Assembly (NCBI GenBank): GCA_040220895.1
Contig: JAVJVY010000004.1
Span: forward strand, 108,036 to 172,035
DNA length: 64,000 nucleotides
Source: UBA11591 sp040220895
GTDB taxonomy: Bacteria; Bacteroidota; Bacteroidia; Flavobacteriales_E; Vicingaceae
Direction: 5' to 3'
The translations under genes and the position numbers were made by a program. Of the stretch, positions 43,435 to 51,866 are shown in pieces. The notes under the pieces were generated by a model. It had not been told where the DNA came from and searched no databases. It saw only the letters and a list, made by a program, of their open reading frames with translations. The stretch's first letter is position 1. Each line of letters opens with the position of its first letter.

Positions 43435-44787
43435 ATGAAGCAATACATAGAAGAAAATAAAGATCGTTTCATTGAAGAATTGTTTGAATGGTTGAGAATT
43501 CCTTCTGTCAGTGCGGATGAAACTTTCAAGGATGACGTTCGACGGGCAGCGGCATACCTGAAAGACCAATTTTCAACTCTTGGACTCGATAAGGTAGAAA
43601 TTTGCGAGACCGCCGGTCATCCAATCGTATATGCAGAAAAAATAGTCGATAAAAATGCACCCACGGTGCTTGTTTATGGCCACTATGATGTTCAGCCCGC
43701 AGACCCACTGGAATTATGGGATAGCCCACCTTTTGAACCAGTCATCAAGAATGATAAAATATATGCCCGGGGGGCATGTGATGATAAAGGGCAGGTTTTT
43801 ATGCACGTAAAGGCCTTTGAGGTCATGAAAGAAAATGGTGGCCCGCCCTGTAACGTAAAATTTTTAATTGAAGGGGAAGAGGAAGTAGGCTCAGAGAATC
43901 TTGGACAATTTGTGCGAGAGAATAAGGACCGGCTTAAGGCTGATTGCATTTTGGTCTCTGATACGGGCATTCTGGCAAATGATTGCCCTTCCATTACGGT
44001 TGGATTGCGTGGGTTGAGTTATGTAGAAGTTGAAATTACCGGCCCCAACAGAGATTTGCATAGTGGCCTTTATGGAGGTGCAGTTGCCAATCCAATTAAT
44101 GTATTATCCCAGATGATAAGTGATCTGAAGGATGACAATGGTAAGATCAACATTCCTGGATTTTACGACGATGTGCTAGAAGTATCACAAGAAGAAAGGG
44201 CAAAAATGGCTGAGGCACCTTTTGATCTGGATGACTATAAGAAAGAGCTTAACATCGATGAGGTTCTTGGAGAAAAAGGGTTTTCAACGTTTGAGCATTC
44301 TTCCATCCGACCTTCGTTGGATGTGAACGGAATATGGGGAGGATATATTGGAAAAGGAGCAAAGACAGTGCTGCCTTCAAAAGCACACGCGAAAATATCT
44401 ATGAGACTTGTTCCCAATCAATCGAGCCAAAAAATCTCGGCCCTGTTCAAAGCCCATTTTGAAAAAATGGCACCGCCCTGGGTAAAAGCTAAGGTGACCT
44501 TGCACCATGGAGGCGAACCCTATGTCACTCCAATCGATTTTAAAGCCTATAAAGCAGCCTCCCAAGCCATGGAAGAAAGCTTCGGAAAAGAGCCCATTCC
44601 AGTGCGAAGTGGAGGGAGTATTCCAATTGTTGCGCTCTTTGAGAAAGAACTTGGACTCAAAACCATCTTAATGGGCTTCGGACTTGATTCGGATGCGATT
44701 CACAGCCCAAACGAACATTATGGGTTGTTTAACTTCCTGAAAGGCATAGAAACCATTCCACTATTTTACAAGTACCTGAAAGATTGA
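43435..44787 (+). CDS. M20 family metallopeptidase (dipeptidase)
   Basis: 450 residues, M20 fold with an embedded dimerisation domain. Zn-binding motifs: VYGHYDVQPADPLELWDSPPF (His, Asp), ARGACDDKGQ, and EGEEEVGSENL (catalytic Glu). The C-terminal His in GLDSDAIHSPNEHYG is present. It probably cleaves dipeptides or N-acyl amino acids in the cytoplasm; the exact substrate is unknown. It abuts the convergent rfaE2 stop. Confidence 0.92.
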   Translation: MKQYIEENKDRFIEELFEWLRIPSVSADETFKDDVRRAAAYLKDQFSTLGLDKVEICETAGHPIVYAEKIVDKNAPTVLVYGHYDVQPADPLELWDSPPFEPVIKNDKIYARGACDDKGQVFMHVKAFEVMKENGGPPCNVKFLIEGEEEVGSENLGQFVRENKDRLKADCILVSDTGILANDCPSITVGLRGLSYVEVEITGPNRDLHSGLYGGAVANPINVLSQMISDLKDDNGKINIPGFYDDVLEVSQEERAKMAEAPFDLDDYKKELNIDEVLGEKGFSTFEHSSIRPSLDVNGIWGGYIGKGAKTVLPSKAHAKISMRLVPNQSSQKISALFKAHFEKMAPPWVKAKVTLHHGGEPYVTPIDFKAYKAASQAMEESFGKEPIPVRSGGSIPIVALFEKELGLKTILMGFGLDSDAIHSPNEHYGLFNFLKGIETIPLFYKYLKD

Positions 44788-45282
44788 TCAGGCTCCTTTG
44801 ATCCTGGATTCTATGGAAGAAGTGGAATAGCCTTTTACCAGCGGAATGGTCTTCACCTCTCCACCTGCAGCTATCACATGATCGGCTCCGGCAATTTCTG
44901 AAATTTGATAGTCTCCTCCTTTAATCAAGGCATCAGGACGTATGAATTCTATTAATTTGGCAGGTGTTTCTTCATTGAAGATCACAACTGCGCTCACAAA
45001 TGCAAGCGAGGCCAGAATAATGGCACGCGATTCCTCGTCTTGAATGGGTCTGGAGCTGCCTTTATTTAGCATTTTGACCGATGCATCGGAATTCAGGCCA
45101 ATAATGAGTTCGTCTGCACAATCGGCCGCGGCCATCAAGTATTCAACGTGCCCTCGATGTAAGAGGTCAAAAACCCCATTGGTAAAGGCAATTTTTCGAT
45201 TAGAAAGTCGCCATCGATGAATCCACTGGCTGATTTCTGATTGACTCATTATTTTTAGAGGGACGAAATGAGAATAGCTCAT
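44788..45282 (-). CDS. rfaE2: D-glycero-beta-D-manno-heptose 1-phosphate adenylyltransferase
   Basis: 164 residues, RfaE domain II alone. FTNGVFDLLHRGHVEYL (HxGH nucleotide motif), IIGLNSDASVKML and a C-terminal SSIESRIKG are characteristic. It makes ADP-heptose for LPS inner core. ATG at 45282 overlaps the stop of the flippase-like gene (ATGA), favouring this start; a second ATG at 45249 is possible. Confidence 0.92.
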   Translation of the reverse strand: MSYSHFVPLKIMSQSEISQWIHRWRLSNRKIAFTNGVFDLLHRGHVEYLMAAADCADELIIGLNSDASVKMLNKGSSRPIQDEESRAIILASLAFVSAVVIFNEETPAKLIEFIRPDALIKGGDYQISEIAGADHVIAAGGEVKTIPLVKGYSTSSIESRIKGA

Positions 45283-46286
45283 GTTTTTTTGTTTTCATTG
45301 GTGTTTTTTGGCGACACAGAGATCAGTATGAAGGAAATTAATCCGGTTACCAAAACCAAAAAAGTTTGTGAAGTATGCACAATGGTGGCATAGGAAAGAC
45401 CGCTCAAACTAGAAACTCCTAAGACGCCCATGCCCATGCTCACAATCAAGTGATATGCGCCAATGCCACCTTGAACAGGCGCTGCCATTCCAAAGCCACC
45501 AACCACCAGGATGAATAAACCGTCGACCATTCCCAAACCGGCGGTTTCATTAATTGCATAAAAAGCCACCCATGTCATTAAGTAATAGCTTAGCCATATC
45601 ATGGCTGTATGGAAGATGAACCATCGCCTGTTTTTAATTCGTTTAATCGAGACAAGACCCTCTTTCAACCCCAGAAAAAAGGACCTGATTTTAACTGACC
45701 ATGGGTGCAGTACAAACCGCTGGCGAAGCCGGTACATAACAATTAGCCCCAACATTAATAAAATAAGAACACCAAATACGATTAGCCCGGCATTTTGGTA
45801 CGATGACGTTTTTGAAGAGATTAAGTCTACAAAGAAGCCACCAAACTGGTCAACCTTAAGCAGGATGGTGAAAGTGGTGAGAGAGAATAAAATACCCAGG
45901 TCGATGATTCGCTCAAGAATAACGGTTCCAAACAATCGGTCTACCGGAATGTCTTCAGCTTTGCTCATCACAGTGCAACGCGTGACCTCGCCAATTCTTG
46001 GGACAGCAAGATTGGCAAGATAACCGACAATGATCGAATAAACACTCGACGTCTTTCTTGGCTGGTAACCCATTGGCTCAAGCAGAATATTCCACCGAAG
46101 CCCACGGGCAACAAAGGCAACTACGCCAAAAAACATGGAAAGCGCTATCCAGAAATAATTAGCATGTTTTAGGTCTTCGAGCAGTTTTTTTGGATCGTTG
46201 CCGCGAAAGGCCAGGTAGAGTAGAAACACACCCGCCAATAAGAACAACAGATTTTTGGCAACTTTCCAAACGGCGCCTCCGGACAT
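45279..46286 (-). CDS. Flippase-like/LPG-synthase-TM domain membrane protein
   Basis: 335 residues, about eight hydrophobic helices. YLANLAVPRIGEVTRC and GGIGAYHLIVSMG are typical of the lysylphosphatidylglycerol-synthase transmembrane (YbhN/UPF0104) family. Function here is not known; lipid or isoprenoid flipping is suggested for relatives. Its ATG overlaps the panD stop (TAATG), and its own stop overlaps rfaE2. Confidence 0.85.
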   Translation of the reverse strand: MSGGAVWKVAKNLLFLLAGVFLLYLAFRGNDPKKLLEDLKHANYFWIALSMFFGVVAFVARGLRWNILLEPMGYQPRKTSSVYSIIVGYLANLAVPRIGEVTRCTVMSKAEDIPVDRLFGTVILERIIDLGILFSLTTFTILLKVDQFGGFFVDLISSKTSSYQNAGLIVFGVLILLMLGLIVMYRLRQRFVLHPWSVKIRSFFLGLKEGLVSIKRIKNRRWFIFHTAMIWLSYYLMTWVAFYAINETAGLGMVDGLFILVVGGFGMAAPVQGGIGAYHLIVSMGMGVLGVSSLSGLSYATIVHTSQTFLVLVTGLISFILISVSPKNTNENKKT

Positions 46287-46636
46287 TATTTTAAGCGATT
46301 TGTTTCGCTATCGGGAAAAACTATGGTGGGTTTAAATGACCTGGCCTCTTCGGCCTCCAGGGTGCAATAGGAAATGACGATGACTACATCTCCGGGCATT
46401 ACCTTTCGGGCTGCCGGGCCGTTCAGACTAACTTCTCCTGAACCCTTCTTTCCTTTGATGACGTATGTTTCCAGCCGCTCCCCGTTGTTAATGTTGACCA
46501 CTTGGACCTTCTCGCCTTCTATGATATTGGCAGCGATCATAAGTTCTTCATCCAAAGAGATGCTCCCTATGTAATTCAGGTCTGCCTGGGTTACTTTGAT
46601 CCGGTGGATCTTTGATTTTAAAACCTCAATATTCAC
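46286..46636 (-). CDS. panD: Aspartate 1-decarboxylase
   Basis: 116 residues, GTG start. The self-cleavage site Gly24-Ser25 lies in LNYIGSISLDE and produces the pyruvoyl group; TYVIKGKKGSGEVSLNGPAAR follows. It makes beta-alanine for pantothenate. Follows panC by 9 nt. Confidence 0.96.
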   Translation of the reverse strand: MNIEVLKSKIHRIKVTQADLNYIGSISLDEELMIAANIIEGEKVQVVNINNGERLETYVIKGKKGSGEVSLNGPAARKVMPGDVVIVISYCTLEAEEARSFKPTIVFPDSETNRLK

Positions 46637-46645
46637 GGGGCGAAA

Positions 46646-47491
46646 TTAAGGAATTAATATAAGATTGTCGATCAGACGAACCTTGCCAAGATACGCTGCA
46701 ATAAGTGCCACAATCTGCGAGTGAGCTTCTGCGGAAATTACAGGCTCGAGTGTTTCACCATCCACTATTTCAAAGTACTCCAGTCGGGGATCTGTTGAAT
46801 TTTTAAAACGATCGACGACTTTTTGTTTTATTTTATTCATGGAGGTTTCTCTGACTAGTGACCTGGCGTAAACAAGGCAATCGTACAAGGCCAATGCACT
46901 GGTCTTTTCGCTTTCGGAAAGCAACATGTTCCTGGAACTCAATGCCAGGCCTTGGGCAGTTCGCACAGTAGGACATCCAATGACCTCTATATCCATTTTC
47001 AGTAATGAGACCAAACGCTTAACAACGGCAAACTGCTGAAAATCTTTCAAGCCAAAGTAGGCGCAATGAGGGTTTGTAAGTTCAAAAAGCCGCTTGACCA
47101 CAACGGCGACACCTTCAAAATGTCCAGGTCGGTACGCCGACTCCAGGCACTGACCTAAAAGGCCCAAATCGATCGGCGTTGGCATTTCATGGGGATAGAC
47201 CTCGCTGTAATCTGGACAAAAGGCCAAATCACAGTCGGCTTTTTCGAGAAGAGCCAGATCGGCAGATATGCTTCTTGGATAGTTGGTTAGGTCCGAGGCG
47301 TTATTGAATTGTTTCGGATTAACAAAAATGGAGCAAATGCTAAAGTCATTCTCATCAAGGCATCTGGCAAGGAGAGAGATGTGACCTTCGTGAAGGGCTC
47401 CCATGGTGGGCACAAAACCAATCTTTTTGCCTTTTTGTCGTTCTTGATGAACAATGGACTGCATGTCCGCCGCTGTTTTACATACCCGCAT
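46646..47491 (-). CDS. panC: Pantothenate synthetase
   Basis: 281 residues. FVPTMGALHEGHISLL carries the HxGH motif; IFVNPKQFN, PGHFEGVAVVV and YFGLKDFQQFAVV are conserved PanC blocks. It joins pantoate and beta-alanine. Probably the first gene of panC-panD-flippase-rfaE2, 10 nt after the acyl-CoA dehydrogenase stop, so that gene may also be in the operon. Confidence 0.96.
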   Translation of the reverse strand: MRVCKTAADMQSIVHQERQKGKKIGFVPTMGALHEGHISLLARCLDENDFSICSIFVNPKQFNNASDLTNYPRSISADLALLEKADCDLAFCPDYSEVYPHEMPTPIDLGLLGQCLESAYRPGHFEGVAVVVKRLFELTNPHCAYFGLKDFQQFAVVKRLVSLLKMDIEVIGCPTVRTAQGLALSSRNMLLSESEKTSALALYDCLVYARSLVRETSMNKIKQKVVDRFKNSTDPRLEYFEIVDGETLEPVISAEAHSQIVALIAAYLGKVRLIDNLILIP

Positions 47492-47501
47492 GGGTTTTTC
47501 G

Positions 47502-48686
47502 CTATTCCGGTTTGAAAGCGCTGATTCCGGTAATGTCCATACCAGTGATCAAAAGATGTATGTCGTGAGTTCCTTCGTAAGTGACCACAGATTCAAGATT
47601 CATCATGTGCCTCATACAAGAGTATTCTCCGGTGATACCCATTGCTCCATGAATTTGCCTCGCCTCGCGAGCGATTTCCAGAGCCATGTTGACGTTATTT
47701 CGTTTAGCCATCGATATTTGCTGTGTAGAGGCCCGCCCCTCGTTTTTAAGCACTCCCAGTCTCCAGGTCATCCACTGAGCTTTGGTAATTTCTGTGATCA
47801 TTTCGGCCAACTTCTTTTGAACCAGTTGGAAGGAGGCGATTGGCTTTCCAAATTGTATTCTTTCTTTGGAATATCGAAGAGCAGAGTCATAGCAGTCAAG
47901 GGCAGCGCCAATGGCCCCCCATGCGATGCCATACCTGGCAGAATCAAGACAACCAAGTGGGGCGCCTAGACCCGATTTATTTGGCAATAAGTTCTCCTTT
48001 GGAACCTTGACATTGTCAAACACCAACTCCCCGGTTTCACTTGCCCTAAGCGACCATTTATCGTGCGTCGTTGGTGTCGTGAAGCCTTCCATTCCACGTT
48101 CAACAATTAAGCCGTGGATTCTACCGTCCTCATTTTTTGCCCAGACAACGGCTATATCGGCTATGGGCGCATTGGTTATCCACATTTTTGCACCGTTCAG
48201 GATATAATGGTCACCCGCATCTTTGAAATTGGTAATCATTCCCCCGGGATTGGAACCATGATCAGGTTCAGTCAATCCAAATGACCCTATCATCTCGCCT
48301 CGAGCCAGCAAGGGCAGGTACTTTTTCTTTTGATCTTCGGACCCATATTGCCATATTGGATACATGACCAATGAGCTCTGAACTGAAGCAGACGAGCGCA
48401 CACCCGAATCACATCTTTCCAGTTCCTGCATGATGATGCCATAGGCAATCTGATCCAGACCGGGACCGCCATATTCTTGTGGAACGTATGGGCCAAAAGC
48501 GCCAATTTCCGCCAAACCGGGAATAATTTGGCTGGGAAACTCAGCCCTTTGTGCATATTCCTCAATAATTGGCGATACATCTTTTTTTATCCATGCCCTT
48601 ACACTGTCTCTGATCAAGAGGTGTTCTTCTGATAGTAACTCATCTAAGCCTAAATAATCGTGACCCTGATACCTGTCTGCTCCCAT
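47502..48686 (-). CDS. Acyl-CoA dehydrogenase, glutaryl-CoA dehydrogenase-like
   Basis: 394 residues. FAD-binding motifs GSFGLTEPDHGSNPGGM and WITNAPIADIAVVWA, and the catalytic Glu in VVTYEGTHDIHLLITG, which matches the glutaryl-CoA dehydrogenase branch (Glu in TYEGTHDIH). Such enzymes make crotonyl-CoA from glutaryl-CoA with loss of CO2. Substrate is inferred from that motif only. A TAATTTTG box lies 22 nt upstream. Confidence 0.88.
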   Translation of the reverse strand: MGADRYQGHDYLGLDELLSEEHLLIRDSVRAWIKKDVSPIIEEYAQRAEFPSQIIPGLAEIGAFGPYVPQEYGGPGLDQIAYGIIMQELERCDSGVRSSASVQSSLVMYPIWQYGSEDQKKKYLPLLARGEMIGSFGLTEPDHGSNPGGMITNFKDAGDHYILNGAKMWITNAPIADIAVVWAKNEDGRIHGLIVERGMEGFTTPTTHDKWSLRASETGELVFDNVKVPKENLLPNKSGLGAPLGCLDSARYGIAWGAIGAALDCYDSALRYSKERIQFGKPIASFQLVQKKLAEMITEITKAQWMTWRLGVLKNEGRASTQQISMAKRNNVNMALEIAREARQIHGAMGITGEYSCMRHMMNLESVVTYEGTHDIHLLITGMDITGISAFKPE

Positions 48687-48708
48687 TTAAAACGATTTAA
48701 ATCTGACC

Positions 48709-48716
48709 CAAAATTA
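48709..48716 (-). promoter_or_regulatory. Candidate -7 box (TAATTTTG) of the acyl-CoA dehydrogenase gene
   Basis: Perfect TAnnTTTG match on the minus strand, inside the same TTGCTAATTTTG context as the boxes upstream of tatA and the 12776 gene. No clear -33 box. Confidence 0.35.
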
Positions 48717-48846
48717 GCAATATTAACGCGTAGCCTAGTGGTTATTAATTTAGCATTCCCAGTATACCGGTAAAATTTCGGATCAAATTTGGAATGCTAG
48801 TCGGATATTGGATATTTTGCGGAGGAATTCAACCAAAAAATAAACT

Positions 48847-49647
48847 ATGAAGAAAGTATACTATTCAGCGGCCACTTTAATAAGTATGATCGCAATCATT
48901 GCCTTTTCGGCGGGCGAAAGCTTAACCAGCAGTGTCGCCGCACCCTTTGGAAATACCGGTTCAATCGGAGATGGATCTGGTCAAACTTGCGGCAAGCTGG
49001 GTTGTCACGCGACGGCCACAAACACGGGTCCCGGAAGCTTGACGATCGACCTGAGCGATATACCGTCGACCGGGTGGCGTGCAGGAAATACATATTCCAT
49101 CACCGTTAATTTAAGTGAATCAGGTAAGGGAACGTTTGGTTTTCAATTGACCGCAGAAGATCCATCGGGGAATAAAAAGGGAAGTTTTACAGGCAACAAT
49201 CAGGTGGTTGTCGCAAACACTTCTTGGCCAACACATAAAAACACGAGTTCCACAGGCAATTGGACCTTTGACTGGACTGCACCAAATGATAATAGTCAGC
49301 AAATTATTTTTTACGCAGCCGGAAATGCCGCCAATGGAAATGGACAACCTACAGGAGATAACATCTACACGGTTTCATCAAGTTCAAATAAGGACCCCTT
49401 ATCAGGACTGGACAATGCTAATTCGAAGGCCTCTTTTAAAGTGATGACAAATCCCGTCAGACAAACACTGCGCTTAAGAGCTCCGGTTGGATCTACGCTT
49501 TTTATCTATTCATTGAATGGTCAGATGAAGAAAACGTTTGTCCAGTATGCCGACATCACGGAAGTAGCTGTTGATGACTTGAACAGCGGAATGTATCTTT
49601 TGGTGAATGAAGACAGAACCTTTACAGAAAGAATTCTGTTGAAATAA
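48847..49647 (+). CDS. T9SS-exported protein with choice-of-anchor V/Reeler-like domain
   Basis: 266 residues. A signal peptide is followed by GSGQTCGKLGCHATATNTG, a CX4CH motif where related proteins carry CxxCH. Then a Reeler-like beta domain (GWRAGNTYSITVNL, GKGTFGFQLTAED, WTFDWTAPNDNSQQIIFYAAG). The end is a type A T9SS sorting domain (VMTNPVRQTLRLRAPVGSTL ... LNSGMYLLV ... RILLK). Surface or secreted; ligand unknown. A strong hairpin terminator candidate follows at 49688. Confidence 0.8.
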   Translation: MKKVYYSAATLISMIAIIAFSAGESLTSSVAAPFGNTGSIGDGSGQTCGKLGCHATATNTGPGSLTIDLSDIPSTGWRAGNTYSITVNLSESGKGTFGFQLTAEDPSGNKKGSFTGNNQVVVANTSWPTHKNTSSTGNWTFDWTAPNDNSQQIIFYAAGNAANGNGQPTGDNIYTVSSSSNKDPLSGLDNANSKASFKVMTNPVRQTLRLRAPVGSTLFIYSLNGQMKKTFVQYADITEVAVDDLNSGMYLLVNEDRTFTERILLK

Positions 49648-49681
49648 TCAGCCGAAAGTGGGACACTAGCCCCGCTTTGAA

Positions 49682-49689
49682 TAATTTTG
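49682..49689 (+). promoter_or_regulatory. Candidate -7 box (TAATTTTG) of the DUF4271 gene
   Basis: Perfect TAnnTTTG match, 12 nt before the ATG at 49702 and overlapping the base of the hairpin. A transcript starting about 5 nt downstream would lack the full left arm of the hairpin. Confidence 0.35.
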
Positions 49690-49728
49690 CCACCGATTCT
49701 CATGAGAACGGTGGCACTTTTATTTTTA
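49688..49728 (+). terminator. Strong hairpin with T-rich tail, overlapping the DUF4271 start
   Basis: TGCCACCG-a-TTCTC / GAGAA-CGGTGGCA is a 13-pair stem with one bulged A and only AT at the apex (49688-49716), then CTTTTATTTTTAG. It would terminate transcription from the T9SS gene ending at 49647. The ATG at 49702 lies at the apex, so it also covers the start of the next gene. Confidence 0.55.
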
Positions 49729-50415
49729 GACAACCTTGAAAGCCTGAATGCGTTTAGGATACCTTTTTGGCCATTCTTGTTGACCATGGCCCTGGCTACC
49801 GCCATACTTTATACCCGTGCCACAGCGCCAAATCATTGGCGCTTGGTTGTAAGAAGTGTGCTGAGCCCACGGGCTGTTCAGCAATTGATTCGCGAAGAAA
49901 ACATCATGGAGAACACCTACTCAGGACTACTTGTTCTCACGTTCTTTTTATCTGCCGCGCTTTTTATTGATGTCTTGAATGATGAATACTTATTGACCCA
50001 AAGTCCATACCCGTTTTTATCTTATGCCATTTTCTTGACGGGCATTTTATTGATCTATGTAATAAAAATTGCCGGCTTGTGGTTAATTCAGTGGATATTT
50101 CTGGAAAGGGCACTTTTTGAAGAATACCTCGTGTCGCTCATGAATATTAACGTGGTTTTGGGAGCGAGCTTAATCCCATTAAACCTATTGATACTTTATA
50201 GCATCACATCCTCGACAAGTGCATTTATACAAATTGGCCTTGTTCTTGTGGGCTTGTCATTTGTACTAAGGGTAGTCCGAATAATTGATACGGGTCGGAA
50301 ACACGAATTTACTTGGTACAATATAATTTTGTACCTTTGCACCCTCGAAATTGTGCCGATAATAATGTTGATAAAACTTTTGGAAAACTTCGGTATCAGC
50401 CTGATAGAGCATTAA
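49702..50415 (+). CDS. DUF4271 family membrane protein
   Basis: About 237 residues from the ATG at 49702. The membrane part holds about six hydrophobic helices; the C-terminus FTWYNIILYLCTLEIVPIIMLIKLL is the family signature. Function is unknown, but in Bacteroidota the gene commonly sits beside hemD, as here. The start lies in the apex of a hairpin; a GTG at 49708 and a TTG at 49687 are alternatives. Confidence 0.82.
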   Translation: MRTVALLFLDNLESLNAFRIPFWPFLLTMALATAILYTRATAPNHWRLVVRSVLSPRAVQQLIREENIMENTYSGLLVLTFFLSAALFIDVLNDEYLLTQSPYPFLSYAIFLTGILLIYVIKIAGLWLIQWIFLERALFEEYLVSLMNINVVLGASLIPLNLLILYSITSSTSAFIQIGLVLVGLSFVLRVVRIIDTGRKHEFTWYNIILYLCTLEIVPIIMLIKLLENFGISLIEH

Positions 50416-50444
50416 AGCGTTTTCTTCTCAAAAATGAAAATCAG

Positions 50445-51191
50445 TTGAAAGTTAAGAGCATCTTGGTTTCTCAGCCAAAACCTGAATCTGAAAAATCACC
50501 GTATTTCGATCTTGCATCGAATTACAAGGTTAAAATAGATTTTCGCCCGTTTATTCATGTTGAAGGAATAGATGGAAAGGAATTTAGAAAGACACGGGTA
50601 AACATTCTCGACCACAAAGCGGTGATTTTTACCAGCAGGAATGCCGTTGATCACTTCTTCCGAATTTGTGAGGAATTGCGCCTAAATGTACCCGATTCAA
50701 TGAAATATTTCTGTGTTTCGGAATCCACGGCCTACTATCTTCAGAAATACGTCGTTTATAGAAAAAGAAAAATATTCCACGGCCGACAGAGCATCCGCGA
50801 CTTGATGGATGTTATAAAAAAACACAACAACGAGCATTTTCTACTACCCTGCAGTGACATGCATAAAGACGAGGTGCCTGATCTACTAGAGAAAAACAAT
50901 GTAAATTTTACCAAGGCCATTTTGTATAAAACCGTTTGCAGTGATCTTTCGGACCTGAAGGATGTGAATTATGACGTTTTAGTATTCTTCAGCCCCTCTG
51001 GTATTAGATCACTTTTTCAAAATTTCCCTGATTTTAAGCAAAACAGCACGAAGATTGCCGTTTTTGGATCAACAACCCAAAAGGCAGCCGAAGAGGCGAA
51101 GTTAAAGATAGACATCGCCGCTCCTATGCCCGAAGCCCCATCAATGACCATGGCACTAGAGCATTACATAAGGCAAGAGAGTAAGAAATAA
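50445..51191 (+). CDS. hemD: Uroporphyrinogen-III synthase
   Basis: 249 residues from a TTG at 50445, giving the family-like start MKVKSILVSQPKPESEKSPY. An extension to 50313 would overlap most of the DUF4271 C-terminus and add 44 implausible residues. VIFTSRNAVDHFF and VLVFFSPSGIRSLF are the two conserved loops of HemD. It closes and isomerises hydroxymethylbilane to uroporphyrinogen III in heme synthesis. Confidence 0.85.
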   Translation: MKVKSILVSQPKPESEKSPYFDLASNYKVKIDFRPFIHVEGIDGKEFRKTRVNILDHKAVIFTSRNAVDHFFRICEELRLNVPDSMKYFCVSESTAYYLQKYVVYRKRKIFHGRQSIRDLMDVIKKHNNEHFLLPCSDMHKDEVPDLLEKNNVNFTKAILYKTVCSDLSDLKDVNYDVLVFFSPSGIRSLFQNFPDFKQNSTKIAVFGSTTQKAAEEAKLKIDIAAPMPEAPSMTMALEHYIRQESKK

Positions 51192-51195
51192 CCCA

Positions 51196-51244
51196 CTACC
51201 CTCTTCCGGGTTGAGGGTGAAGCTTCGCTTTGCCCTTTTTTGTT
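51196..51244 (+). terminator. Intrinsic terminator with alternative upstream hairpin after hemD
   Basis: GGGTGAAGC TTC GCTTTGCCC (51215-51235) forms a nine-pair stem with a T-run after it. Just upstream ACCCTC (about 51198) can pair with GAGGGT (51213-51218), and both structures share the same GGG. This would be a terminator with a mutually exclusive partner hairpin between hemD and rnpA. Confidence 0.5.
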
Positions 51245-51261
51245 TTTAATTTACAGGAATT

Positions 51262-51657
51262 ATGTCTGGTGCAGATTTCCCTAAACAAGAGAGGCTAAAA
51301 AGTAGAAAATCAATTGATCAGCTGGTACGAACGGGCGCTAGAATTCACGGAAAGGGCCTTTCTCTGCTCTGGCGAATCACAGAGAAGGATTGTGGTCAAA
51401 GAGTTAAAGTGGCCTTCTCAATACCCAAAAGAAAGATTACAAAAGCAAATCAAAGGAACCTCATGAAGCGGCGACTTAGGGAAGCGTATAGACTCAATAA
51501 GAGTATTGTCCATGAGAAGGCATTGAATGACAATATTTGCCTCGAAATGATGTTCGTTTATCAGGACATTGCACCAATGAAGTTTGACAAAGCCCGTGAT
51601 AAATTAGTCTTACTTTTGACTGAATTGTGCAAGAATTGGCGTGAGAAATATAGTTAA
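51262..51657 (+). CDS. rnpA: Ribonuclease P protein component
   Basis: 131 residues, basic. FPKQERLKSRKSIDQLVRTG, VAFSIPKRKITKANQRNLMKRRLREAYRL (the RNR motif region) fits RnpA. It helps the RNA subunit process tRNA 5' ends. The next gene yidD overlaps by 17 nt, the usual order; rpmH is not upstream. Confidence 0.95.
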   Translation: MSGADFPKQERLKSRKSIDQLVRTGARIHGKGLSLLWRITEKDCGQRVKVAFSIPKRKITKANQRNLMKRRLREAYRLNKSIVHEKALNDNICLEMMFVYQDIAPMKFDKARDKLVLLLTELCKNWREKYS

Positions 51658-51862
51658 AGCAATATTCAAGGCACTTATAAGGTTCTACCAATTGGCCATT
51701 TCACCATACTTAGGTCAAAATTGTCGATACCAACCAACCTGTTCTGAATACGCGGCTCAGGCTATTGATAAGTACGGACCGATGAAAGGAGGTTTGATAG
51801 CTATCAAACGCATATTATCATGTGGTCCATGGGGAGGACATGGATTTGACCCAATAAAATAA
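51641..51862 (+). CDS. yidD: Membrane protein insertion efficiency factor
   Basis: 73 residues, GTG start. FYQLAISPYLGQNCRYQPTCSEYA and CGPWGGHGFDP are the whole YidD signature with its conserved cysteines. It promotes YidC-dependent membrane insertion. Overlaps rnpA by 17 nt. yidC itself is not in the window. Confidence 0.95.
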   Translation: MRNIVKAIFKALIRFYQLAISPYLGQNCRYQPTCSEYAAQAIDKYGPMKGGLIAIKRILSCGPWGGHGFDPIK

Positions 51863-51866
51863 GATT

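Noticed and set aside
50313..50444. Longer hemD start at 50313
   Set aside because: It would overlap 103 nt of DUF4271 and add residues unlike the family; the TTG at 50445 gives the family-like start.
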